From Flagellimonas eckloniae (lineage in GTDB: Bacteria > Bacteroidota > Bacteroidia > Flavobacteriales > Flavobacteriaceae), in the NCBI RefSeq assembly GCF_001413955.1, contig NZ_LCTZ01000002.1:372001-436000 (forward strand): 64,000 bases of DNA, in the 5' to 3' direction. Of the stretch, positions 35,117 to 43,616 are shown piece after piece. Both the position numbers and the translations under genes were made by a program. The notes below the pieces were generated by a model. That model saw only the letters and a list, made by a program, of their open reading frames with translations. It did no database searches and was not told the DNA's origin. Each line of letters begins with the position of its first letter. Within the stretch, counting starts at the first letter, position 1.

Positions 35117-37323
35117 TGTTCTGTAAATTGTTTGAGTAAATCCCTCACGCGTTTAGTGTTTTCAACGTGATATTTGGCTTGGGTCTTCTTAAGTCCAACT
35201 TTAACTGTTACCGCAGAATCAGGAAGTTCCTGAAACATAAATTCATCAGTCCAATCATCTCCAATAGCAAAGACAAAATCGTATTGATCTTCGCCCAACA
35301 TTCGCACAGAAGCCCTGCCTTTATTTACATTACTGCTTTTTACTTCCATCACTTTGTTTCCATTTAGTACACTAATATCATCATTGCCAATTAAACTGGT
35401 CAACACTGTATTTAGTTCCGTAGCTCTTTTTTGACCAAAGTCTGGATCCGTATTTCTGTAATGCCATGCCATTGAATAGTTCTTTTCTTCTATAAATGAG
35501 CCGGGCGTTCTATCCACAAAAGATTCCAATACGGGTCGTATTTTTTCCATCCAATCACCTTTCACGTTCTCCAATAATTTAAATTCCTCCCCTTTTCTCG
35601 AAATCCAGACACCGTGTTCCACAATCATATTGTAATGTTTGGGTAAAAACCATCTGGAGAAGGTCTGTTTATCCCGTCCGCTGATTAAAAACAAGGTGGT
35701 ATCTTCTTGTTGATGCAGCTTGTCCAAAATCTCGTACAATTCTTCATCGGGCGAAGCCTTCTGTGGGTCTTTGTCGAACCCAACAAGAGTACCATCATAG
35801 TCTAAAAACAGAAGTCTTTTTTTTGATTTTGAATACTCTTCAGTGATTTCATTCAAAATGGTGTTAGACATTTTTTGGGATACGAAGGTATAATTGTCCT
35901 CACTTTTCCGGTTGAGCGCGCCCATAAATTCATTGGCCCATACTTCTACATTATAGCGTTCAAGTCTATTTTGAAGAAACATATTTCTTGCCATCTGTTC
36001 TTCTTTGGGCATAGTAATCGCCCTTTTTAACGTATCAGCCTGTTGCTCAAAATTGTTGGGATTAATTAGCAATGCCTCATTCATTTCATTGGCAGACCCA
36101 GCCATTTCACTTAAAATCAAAACACCGGTTTTATCAGTACGTGTAGCTACATATTCTTTTGCCACCAGATTCATTCCATCGCGAAGCGGTGTAAGCCAAG
36201 CAATATCACTTGAAGTATATAGGTCAATAAGATTTTCAAAAGGCAATGATCTATAGAAATACCAGATTGGTGTCCAATTTACGCTAGAAAGTTCTCCGTT
36301 TATGCGTCCAACTAATTCATCAATCTCTTTTTTAAGCAATTTATATTGAGGAACATTGGAACGGGAGGGAACGGCCAATATAATTAATCGAACTTTTTCC
36401 TTGTATTCAGGATACTTATTCAAAAAGTATTCAAAAGCGTTGATGCGTTTGGCAATACCCTTACTATAGTCCAATCTATCTATGGACAAAATAAGTTTGG
36501 TATCTGGAGCCGATGCCTTATGACTATCTAATTTTTTTTGAAAATCGGTTCTATTTTCTTTGGTTATTTGTTCGTGGGCTATGGCAGCGTCCTTAAATTT
36601 TTTGTAATCAATTCCCATAGGGAAAGAATCCACCTTGATTACCCGATTGTCCAGATAAATATCATTGAAGCTAACTTCTAAACCTAGCAACCTCCGCACA
36701 GAACTTAAAAAATGCCGTTCATAATCGTAGGTGTGAAAACCAATCAAATCAGAGCCTAGCAGACCTTCCAAAACTTCTTCACGCCAAGGTAAGGTTCTAA
36801 AGATCTCGTATGAAGGAAAAGGAATGTGCAAAAAGAAACCTATTGAGGTATTTGGGCGTTTTTCCCGGACCATTTGTGGTACCAACATTAACTGGTAGTC
36901 ATGTACCCATATGGTATCGCCTTCATTGGATTTTTCAATGATGGCATCGGCGAATTTTTGGTTTACCGCTTTATAGGTGTTCCAAAATTCCAATTCAAAT
37001 TCTGAGTACTCCAAAAAATAATGGAATAGCGGCCAGACTGTTCTATTGCTAAATCCAAAATAGAACCCTTCCATTTCTTTTTCGGTAAGATTGACTTTTG
37101 CACAGGCGTGTTGTTCCAAGGCTTTGTCAATGTCAGCTTCAAGCTCAGGGGGAGTTTCTTCATCCGTTAGTCCAGACCATCCAATCCAGAGACTTTCGCC
37201 TCCACTATGTACGGATTTCATACCTGTTGCCAAACCACCAACACTAGGTATTGCTGTTAGGCCGCCATCACTTATTTGTAATTGTACTGGGAGTCTATTG
37301 GAAATAATTATAGTTTTACTCAT
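35113..37323 (-). CDS. Bifunctional trehalose-6-phosphate synthase/phosphatase
   Basis: A 736-residue OtsA-OtsB fusion. The GT20 synthase occupies about 1-470 (NRLPVQL start, SVGGLATGM, WIGWSG, HDYQLMLVP, LSIDRLDYSKGI, LTPLRDGMNLVAKEYVA) and makes trehalose-6-phosphate from UDP-glucose and glucose-6-phosphate. The HAD-type phosphatase follows (about 500-736) with the nucleophile Asp508 in LDYDGT and the late GDDWTDE motif. Both active sites look complete, so one protein can make free trehalose, usually an osmoprotectant or stress sugar. It is divergent from a GH15 gene across 100 nt. Confidence 0.95.
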   Translation of the reverse strand: MSKTIIISNRLPVQLQISDGGLTAIPSVGGLATGMKSVHSGGESLWIGWSGLTDEETPPELEADIDKALEQHACAKVNLTEKEMEGFYFGFSNRTVWPLFHYFLEYSEFELEFWNTYKAVNQKFADAIIEKSNEGDTIWVHDYQLMLVPQMVREKRPNTSIGFFLHIPFPSYEIFRTLPWREEVLEGLLGSDLIGFHTYDYERHFLSSVRRLLGLEVSFNDIYLDNRVIKVDSFPMGIDYKKFKDAAIAHEQITKENRTDFQKKLDSHKASAPDTKLILSIDRLDYSKGIAKRINAFEYFLNKYPEYKEKVRLIILAVPSRSNVPQYKLLKKEIDELVGRINGELSSVNWTPIWYFYRSLPFENLIDLYTSSDIAWLTPLRDGMNLVAKEYVATRTDKTGVLILSEMAGSANEMNEALLINPNNFEQQADTLKRAITMPKEEQMARNMFLQNRLERYNVEVWANEFMGALNRKSEDNYTFVSQKMSNTILNEITEEYSKSKKRLLFLDYDGTLVGFDKDPQKASPDEELYEILDKLHQQEDTTLFLISGRDKQTFSRWFLPKHYNMIVEHGVWISRKGEEFKLLENVKGDWMEKIRPVLESFVDRTPGSFIEEKNYSMAWHYRNTDPDFGQKRATELNTVLTSLIGNDDISVLNGNKVMEVKSSNVNKGRASVRMLGEDQYDFVFAIGDDWTDEFMFQELPDSAVTVKVGLKKTQAKYHVENTKRVRDLLKQFTEQ

Positions 37324-37423
37324 TAAAGGTGATTTTAGGGCAAGTTTGTAATAAAATTCCTATTTTATCGATTTATAATAAGGTAAAAGCCTACAATAAC
37401 CAACAGAAATATTAATCCTTACT

Positions 37424-39223
37424 ATGGACAACCTAAATTACGGAATAATTGGAAACTGCAGAAGCGCTGCAATAATTTCTGATACTGGTTCTTTGGACTG
37501 GTGTTGCTTACCCCAATTTGATTCTACTTCTGTCTTTGCAAAACTACTTGATGATAAAAATGGAGGGAGCTTTGAAATAAGGACAAAGTACAATTATGAG
37601 ATTCATCAAAAATATTTTAGAAATACAGCAATACTTGTAACCAGGTACTCTGATGGGGAAAATACCTTTGAGGTTCATGACTTCATGCCCAGATACCACA
37701 AGCTCAATGGAAAATATAATGCGCCACCAGAAATTGTCCGTTATGTAAAGCATATTTCAGGGACACCTAAATTTAGTGTGCACTATGACCCCAAGCTTGA
37801 GTATGCCCAGGGTAAAACGACCAATCACGCCAAGACCAATTTCATAGTCAGTCTTACCAGCAAGAAAAAGTTCGACACGCTTTTTCTCTATACCAATTTC
37901 AATAAAGAGATGGTGTTGGAGGGTGGAGAAATAGAATTGAAGGAAGATGGCTATTTTTTGATTTGTTACAACGAAAAGATTTTAAAGCCGACCACGGAAA
38001 AAATGTCTTTGGAGTTGGAACGCACAAAGATTTATTGGCTGGATTGGGTAGATAGAACCCCTGATTATAAACAATTCAACAAAGAAATCATCAGGAGTGC
38101 CATTACGCTAAAGATGTTGACTTATGACAAGACCGGTGCAGTACTTGCTGCTGCTACCACATCCTTACCCGAAACTATAGGGGAAGTACGTAATTGGGAT
38201 TATCGTTTCTGTTGGATCAGGGATGCTTCAATGGTGATAAAGGTAGTATCAGAATTGGGACACAAAAACTCTGCCAGGAGGTATTTACAGTTTATTATTG
38301 ATTTGATGCCCGATAAGGATGAAAAACTCCAGATTATGTATGGCATCAACAAGGAAAAAAATCTTACCGAAAAGACTTTAGACCATTTGGAAGGTTACCG
38401 AGGCTCAAAACCTGTCCGAATAGGGAATGCCGCCTATAAACAGAAGCAGAACGATATTTATGGCATTCTAATGGATGTTATTTATGAGCAGTTGGCTAAG
38501 TTTAGCAATGACATTGAAAATGGTGAAGACCTATGGAGTATTACCAAGGGTATTGTTTGGATTGTAAGCAAACACTGGAGAGAACCCGACAAAGGAATCT
38601 GGGAATTTAGGGGAGAGGATCGTCATTTTACCTTTTCCAAAGTATTGTGTTGGGTTGCTATAGATCGAGCCATAAAGGTGGCCAAGATTTTTGGTAAAGA
38701 CCGAAAAATACAGAAATGGACCGCTCTTGAACAGGAAATGAAAGAAGATATTCATGAAAATGCATGGAACAGCGAGGTAAATGCATTTGTACAATCGTAT
38801 GGATCTCATCATTTGGATGCCTCTGTATTGTTGATGGAATCCTACGGTTTTATTCATGCAAAGGATCCTAAATTTGTCAGTACGGTCAGGGCAATTGAGG
38901 ATGATTTGAGCAATGACGGATTACTTTATCGATACAAAAACGAGGATGACTTTGGATTGCCATCATCATCTTTTACAATCTGTACATTCTGGTTTATTAA
39001 CAGCCTATTTAAAATAGGGGAAGAAGAAAAAGCATTGGCACATTTTGAACGATTGTTAAGTTATAGCAACCATTTAGGATTGTTTAGCGAGGATATTGAC
39101 TTTAAAACAAAGCGTTTGTTGGGTAACTTCCCACAGGCTTACTCACATTTGGCTTTGATTGAATGCGCCATCAATTTTTCAAAAAAGAAGAGTGAGGAGA
39201 AGATTTTGGAAACCATAAGTTAA
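37424..39223 (+). CDS. GH15-family hydrolase (trehalase- or glucoamylase-like)
   Basis: A 599-residue cytoplasmic protein. The N-terminal beta domain opens with YGIIGNCRSAAIISDTGSLDWCCLPQFDS, as in this branch of GH15, and the catalytic barrel has WDYRFCWIRDASM and GIWEFRG with the likely general acid Glu394, then SSSFTICTFWFINSL. There is no signal peptide. Enzymes of this branch act on alpha-glucosides, several of them on trehalose. The divergent position beside the trehalose synthase/phosphatase gene makes trehalose a plausible substrate, giving a synthesis/breakdown pair; glucoamylase activity is the alternative. Confidence 0.88.
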   Translation: MDNLNYGIIGNCRSAAIISDTGSLDWCCLPQFDSTSVFAKLLDDKNGGSFEIRTKYNYEIHQKYFRNTAILVTRYSDGENTFEVHDFMPRYHKLNGKYNAPPEIVRYVKHISGTPKFSVHYDPKLEYAQGKTTNHAKTNFIVSLTSKKKFDTLFLYTNFNKEMVLEGGEIELKEDGYFLICYNEKILKPTTEKMSLELERTKIYWLDWVDRTPDYKQFNKEIIRSAITLKMLTYDKTGAVLAAATTSLPETIGEVRNWDYRFCWIRDASMVIKVVSELGHKNSARRYLQFIIDLMPDKDEKLQIMYGINKEKNLTEKTLDHLEGYRGSKPVRIGNAAYKQKQNDIYGILMDVIYEQLAKFSNDIENGEDLWSITKGIVWIVSKHWREPDKGIWEFRGEDRHFTFSKVLCWVAIDRAIKVAKIFGKDRKIQKWTALEQEMKEDIHENAWNSEVNAFVQSYGSHHLDASVLLMESYGFIHAKDPKFVSTVRAIEDDLSNDGLLYRYKNEDDFGLPSSSFTICTFWFINSLFKIGEEEKALAHFERLLSYSNHLGLFSEDIDFKTKRLLGNFPQAYSHLALIECAINFSKKKSEEKILETIS

Positions 39224-39262
39224 AGACCCATAAATCCATCTGTTGTAACATTATATTTTTGA

Positions 39263-40516
39263 ATGAAAATCCAACTAACTGCAGTTTTTATGCTTATCTC
39301 CACCGTTGTTTTAGCCCAAAAAGATTTTGAACCAGGTTATTTTATAGACAATTTTGGTAAAATTTTTGAATGCCTTATTAAAAACGAAAACTGGACCCGT
39401 ACACCTAAAGAGTTTTTTTATAAACTCGATGAAATGGAAGAGGTGAAATCATTGGATGCCTATAGTTGCCAAGAATTTCAAATTGGCGAAAGTGTTAGGT
39501 TCAAAAGAATGAGAAAAGATAATTTTAAGTCAAATTCTGACTTGAAGCGAGGTGAGTCAGGGTTAACTGAGCCCGTTGCAGAAAAAGTTTTCGTTCAATG
39601 TCTCGTAAAAGGTCTTGCCTCCCTATACCTATTTACAGATGGAAGTGGAGATTTGTTTTTATTCAGCAAGACCGGTACAGAAATTAAACCTCTTGTTTTT
39701 GAAAAGGAAACCAATGGAGTGAGCAACCTTTCAGGTAACAATACATTTAAAAAACAATTGATAAAGGAGTTTGAATGTGGTAACGCTCCTATTGTTCAGG
39801 AAATTAAATACTCCAGAAATTCCTTGATTAAGTATTTCGAATACCTAAATACATGCTCGGGAGACAACAATCATGTGGTTTTTAAAAATACTTTTGACCA
39901 GTCTGAACCCTTTTTTGTCAATTTGAAAGCATGGGCTGGTATTCAGAACAATACTTTTGCCAAGGGAAGCCAGAACGCACCTGTCACATATCCTGACCAA
40001 AGTTTGCCCAAGTTCGGATTGGAGCTAGAGCTTTTTCCCAGATTGTTTGGTATTACAAATGTTTCTGGATTGTTGGCAGTAAACTATTTTGCCGCAGAAA
40101 ATGAATTCCAAGGGATGTCCCAGAGTGAAATATCTGTAACGGAAACAGATTTGAAAGCAAATTACAAAATATTGGAAGCGGAAATAGGACTTAGATTCTA
40201 TATTAATATTGGTCCCAAAAGCGCTATTTTTCTAGATGGAGGTTTTGCATTAATTCCATTCTCAAATACCCAACTGGAACAGATGACGACCTTGACAATT
40301 TTGGGGAGAGAGCCAACATTTTCGGAACAACAAAGATCCTCACCCTTGGATAACGGAAATGGAGGGTTTTATGGTTTTGGATATAGTTATAATAAAAGAT
40401 TGTACGTCAGGTTTAGTGGGAGATCACCGCAAAATATTATAAGTCCCAACATACCAGCTTTTCCTAATGATGAAGTTTCAGGAAAATCGATATCACTTGG
40501 ATATTCTTTCTGGTAA
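39263..40516 (+). CDS. Exported protein of unknown function, probable C-terminal outer-membrane barrel
   Basis: A 417-residue protein with signal peptide (MKIQLTAVFMLISTVVLAQ). Residues about 20-190 form a soluble domain starting EPGYFIDNFGKIFECLIKNENW, followed from about 210 by alternating beta-strand patterns ending in Trp (SISLGYSFW), the typical aromatic end of an outer-membrane barrel. I do not recognise a named family. It follows the GH15 gene by 39 nt, but trehalose involvement cannot be claimed. The TATTTTTG at 39254 is too close to the ATG to be its promoter. Confidence 0.7.
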   Translation: MKIQLTAVFMLISTVVLAQKDFEPGYFIDNFGKIFECLIKNENWTRTPKEFFYKLDEMEEVKSLDAYSCQEFQIGESVRFKRMRKDNFKSNSDLKRGESGLTEPVAEKVFVQCLVKGLASLYLFTDGSGDLFLFSKTGTEIKPLVFEKETNGVSNLSGNNTFKKQLIKEFECGNAPIVQEIKYSRNSLIKYFEYLNTCSGDNNHVVFKNTFDQSEPFFVNLKAWAGIQNNTFAKGSQNAPVTYPDQSLPKFGLELELFPRLFGITNVSGLLAVNYFAAENEFQGMSQSEISVTETDLKANYKILEAEIGLRFYINIGPKSAIFLDGGFALIPFSNTQLEQMTTLTILGREPTFSEQQRSSPLDNGNGGFYGFGYSYNKRLYVRFSGRSPQNIISPNIPAFPNDEVSGKSISLGYSFW

Positions 40517-40536
40517 AATAACTTAATAACATAAAA

Positions 40537-40560
40537 AAACCGCTCCTAAAGGAGCGGTTT
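40537..40560 (-). terminator. Terminator of the beta-oxidation operon
   Basis: A perfect 10-bp G+C-rich stem (AAACCGCTCC, 40537-40546 with 40551-40560), loop TAAA, and a minus-strand tail TTTTTTTATG. It lies between converging genes and mainly serves the minus-strand fad operon; the plus-strand side lacks a T run after the stem. Confidence 0.88.
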
Positions 40561-40591
40561 CCAAATCAGCTTTGTTTCAGCATTATTTGAA

Positions 40592-42403
40592 TTAGTCAAA
40601 GTTATACCCATTATCCGCTGCAACCTTGTCCGCAATTTGGGTGCGGAGTGCCACGACATTGGGTTGATTTGTATATTTCGTAAAACGTTTTAGTCCCATT
40701 AACATCATTCGTTGTTCATCGCCCTCTGCAAAAGAAACAATGGCTTCCTTTCCTTTCTGGTTGATGATGTCCACTGCTCTGTACAAATATAGTCTAGACA
40801 TTGCAATTTGAGAAGTTTGGGAATCTTCGCCAAACTTTTTGACATTTTTCTCCGTTCGCAAGATAGCGGATTCCGACAAATATACTTGAATTAAAATATC
40901 TGAGGCAGACATCAATAACATTTGATGCTCTTCTAAACTTGGGCCATATTTTTGAACTGCGCTTCCGGCTATCATCAAGAAAACCTTTTTTAATCTGGCC
41001 ACTAAGTCTTTTTCTTCAGCAAAAAGCTCTGAAAAATCAGGAGTATCAAAAGATGGAATTCCCATGAGTTCTTCTCCAACGGCGGTTGCCGGACCTAATA
41101 AATCCACATGACCTTTCATAGCCTTCTTTACCAACATTCCTACAGCCAACATTCTATTTATTTCGTTGGTACCCTCATAAATTCTAGATATACGGGCATC
41201 TCTCCATGCAGACTCCATTGGTGTATCTGCACTAAAGCCCATTCCTCCAAAGATTTGAATGCCTTCATCCGTTGTTTCCTGTACATGCTCGGAAACGGCA
41301 ACTTTTAAAATAGAACATTCTATGGCATATTCCTCAACTCCTTTAAGTTCTGCTTCTTGATGCGAATTGCCATCTGCTTCACGTATCGCAATTCTATCTT
41401 CAATATTTTTGGCTGCGCGATAACAGGCAGATTCATCCACATATGCATTGGTGACCATGTCTGCGATTTTAGCCTTAATAGCACCAAAATTTATGATAGG
41501 TGTTTTAAACTGAATACGTTCATTTGCATATTTGATAGCTTCTGTAGCTACTCTTCGTTGTGCCTCTAAACATGCTGCCGCCAATTTAATTCTACCAACA
41601 TTAAGGGCGTTCATGGCAATTTTAAACCCATTACCCCTTTCAGAAAGCATGTTTTCCACAGGAACTTTTGTCTCGTTGAAAAATACTTGACGGGTAGAGG
41701 AGGCATGAATCCCCAATTTCTTTTCTTCATCACCTAAGGTAATTCCATTGGCAGGGTCATTTTCAACAATAAAACCTGTGATGTTTTTATCATCTTCGAT
41801 TCTTGCAAAAACAATGAACAGACTGCAAAATCCAGCATTGGAAATCCACATTTTTTGTCCTGTAATGCTATAATGTTTCCCATCTTCAGAAATAACTGCT
41901 TTTGTTTTTCCTGAGTTAGCATCTGAACCAGCACCGGGCTCTGTTAGACAATACGCGCCAAACCACTCACCTGAAGCTAGTTTAGGAACATACTTTTGTT
42001 TTTGTTCTTCAGTTCCATAAAGTGTGATTGGCATTGTACCAATACCTGTATGGGCGCCAAATGCAGTACTGAACGAACCTGTGGCACCCGAAATATAATC
42101 GCAAACCAACATTGTGGAAACAAAACCCATTCCCATTCCGCCATAAGCCTCGGGAACCGCCACGCTTAACAAGCCAAGTTCACCTGCTTTTCGCATGGTT
42201 TCCTCGGTGTAGGCATAGTCTTTTTTCTCAAAACGTTCCCAATGCGCCCAAAGTTCTCTATCTACGAACTCTTTGGTACTTTCACGCATCATTTTCTGTT
42301 CTTCGTTCAAGTCTTCCAGGGTGAAAACATCTTCACAATTGGTCTCTTTCACCAAAAATTGACCACCTCTTAGAATTTCTTTATTTAGGGTTTCAGTACT
42401 CAT
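40592..42403 (-). CDS. Acyl-CoA dehydrogenase, last gene of the beta-oxidation operon
   Basis: A 603-residue flavoprotein, longer than the classical 380-residue enzymes and like the VLCAD/FadE-type of many Bacteroidota. The core is at about 30-410: AYCLTEPGAGSDANSGKT, GQKMWISNAGF, QIFGGMGFSADTPMESAWRDARISRIYEGTNEINRML. A C-terminal helical domain of about 180 residues follows. It introduces the first double bond of beta-oxidation, passing electrons to ETF. It lies 21 nt after the thiolase gene in the marR-fadN-fadA-acyl-CoA dehydrogenase operon and is followed by a strong terminator. Confidence 0.93.
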   Translation of the reverse strand: MSTETLNKEILRGGQFLVKETNCEDVFTLEDLNEEQKMMRESTKEFVDRELWAHWERFEKKDYAYTEETMRKAGELGLLSVAVPEAYGGMGMGFVSTMLVCDYISGATGSFSTAFGAHTGIGTMPITLYGTEEQKQKYVPKLASGEWFGAYCLTEPGAGSDANSGKTKAVISEDGKHYSITGQKMWISNAGFCSLFIVFARIEDDKNITGFIVENDPANGITLGDEEKKLGIHASSTRQVFFNETKVPVENMLSERGNGFKIAMNALNVGRIKLAAACLEAQRRVATEAIKYANERIQFKTPIINFGAIKAKIADMVTNAYVDESACYRAAKNIEDRIAIREADGNSHQEAELKGVEEYAIECSILKVAVSEHVQETTDEGIQIFGGMGFSADTPMESAWRDARISRIYEGTNEINRMLAVGMLVKKAMKGHVDLLGPATAVGEELMGIPSFDTPDFSELFAEEKDLVARLKKVFLMIAGSAVQKYGPSLEEHQMLLMSASDILIQVYLSESAILRTEKNVKKFGEDSQTSQIAMSRLYLYRAVDIINQKGKEAIVSFAEGDEQRMMLMGLKRFTKYTNQPNVVALRTQIADKVAADNGYNFD

Positions 42404-42424
42404 AGCATTACTATTTAATTCATT

Positions 42425-43615
42425 CTAATTCAAAAATTCATAGATACCCGCTGCGCCCTGTCCTGTTCCTACGCACATGGTTACCATTCCATATTTCCCT
42501 TGCATATTGCGTTTGCGCATCTCATCAAATAGTTGCACGGAAAGTTTGGCGCCCGTGCAACCCAGGGGATGCCCCAATGCAATTGCTCCACCATTTACAT
42601 TTACAATTTCTTGGTTTAAGTCCAATTTGCGCATGACCGCTAAAGATTGTGATGCAAATGCCTCATTCAATTCTATTAGTTCAATATCGTCCTGCTTCAT
42701 TCCAGCTTGTTTCAATGCTTTTGGAATCGCTTTTACAGGTCCAATTCCCATGATTCTTGGTTCAACCCCTGCTGCAGCATAATTCACCAAGCGTGCAATG
42801 GGTTCTAAGTTCAATTCTTTCACCATTTCCTCACTCATTACCATTACAAAGGCTGCTCCATCACTCATCTGGGAAGAATTTCCGGCTGTTACACTTCCGC
42901 CTGCGGCAAATACAGGACGAAGTTTATTAAGTGTTGGAATGTTAGTGCCTTTTCTTGGTCCTTCATCCTTATTTACGGTATATGTTTTTGTTTCTTTTTT
43001 ACCGGCTTCGTTTACAAATGTGTGTTCTACATCAATAGGAACAATTTGATTTTGAAAACGATTTTCTTCTTGCGCTTTTAACGCTTTCATGTGAGAACTG
43101 TAGGCAAATACATCTTGATCTTCCCTAGAAACCTTGAATTGTTGGGCTACGGCTTCGGCAGTCAAACCCATTCCCCAGTAATAATCCTCATTACCTTCTT
43201 TTGCGGTTGCATAATCTGGAGTAGGTTTATAACCTCCCATAGGAATATAGCTCATGCTTTCAGCCCCACCTGCAATAATACAGTCTGCCATACCTGACTG
43301 AATCTTTGCTGTAGCAATTCCGATAGTTTCCAATCCAGATGCGCAATATCTATTAACGGTAACGCCAGGAACATCATCAACATTAAGCCCCATTAGTGAG
43401 ATTAAACGGGCCATATTTAGGCCTTGTTCCGCTTCTGGCATTGCATTGCCCACAATGACATCATCAATTCTTTTTTTATCTAGGCCGGGCAATTCATTCA
43501 TCATGTGCTCAATGGTTTCCGCTGCCAACTCATCCGGTCTTTTGAACCGAAACAACCCTTTGGGTGCTTTACCAACCGCTGTTCTATATGCTTTTACGAT
43601 ATATGCTGTTTTCAT
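42425..43615 (-). CDS. fadA: Acetyl-CoA C-acyltransferase (3-ketoacyl-CoA thiolase)
   Basis: A 396-residue thiolase with all three catalytic blocks: the nucleophile Cys in VNRYCASGLETIG, the His in GGAIALGHPLGCTGAK, and the second Cys in MVTMCVGTGQGAAGI. It cleaves 3-ketoacyl-CoA to acetyl-CoA and a shortened acyl-CoA, the last step of each beta-oxidation round. The start is 1 nt after the stop of the fadN-like gene, so the two subunits are probably made in coupled fashion. Confidence 0.95.
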   Translation of the reverse strand: MKTAYIVKAYRTAVGKAPKGLFRFKRPDELAAETIEHMMNELPGLDKKRIDDVIVGNAMPEAEQGLNMARLISLMGLNVDDVPGVTVNRYCASGLETIGIATAKIQSGMADCIIAGGAESMSYIPMGGYKPTPDYATAKEGNEDYYWGMGLTAEAVAQQFKVSREDQDVFAYSSHMKALKAQEENRFQNQIVPIDVEHTFVNEAGKKETKTYTVNKDEGPRKGTNIPTLNKLRPVFAAGGSVTAGNSSQMSDGAAFVMVMSEEMVKELNLEPIARLVNYAAAGVEPRIMGIGPVKAIPKALKQAGMKQDDIELIELNEAFASQSLAVMRKLDLNQEIVNVNGGAIALGHPLGCTGAKLSVQLFDEMRKRNMQGKYGMVTMCVGTGQGAAGIYEFLN

Positions 43616-43616
43616 T

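Noticed and set aside
39254..39261. TATTTTTG as a promoter for the unknown outer-membrane protein gene
   Set aside because: It ends 1 nt before the ATG, so transcription would begin after the start codon, and there is no TTG at the right distance.
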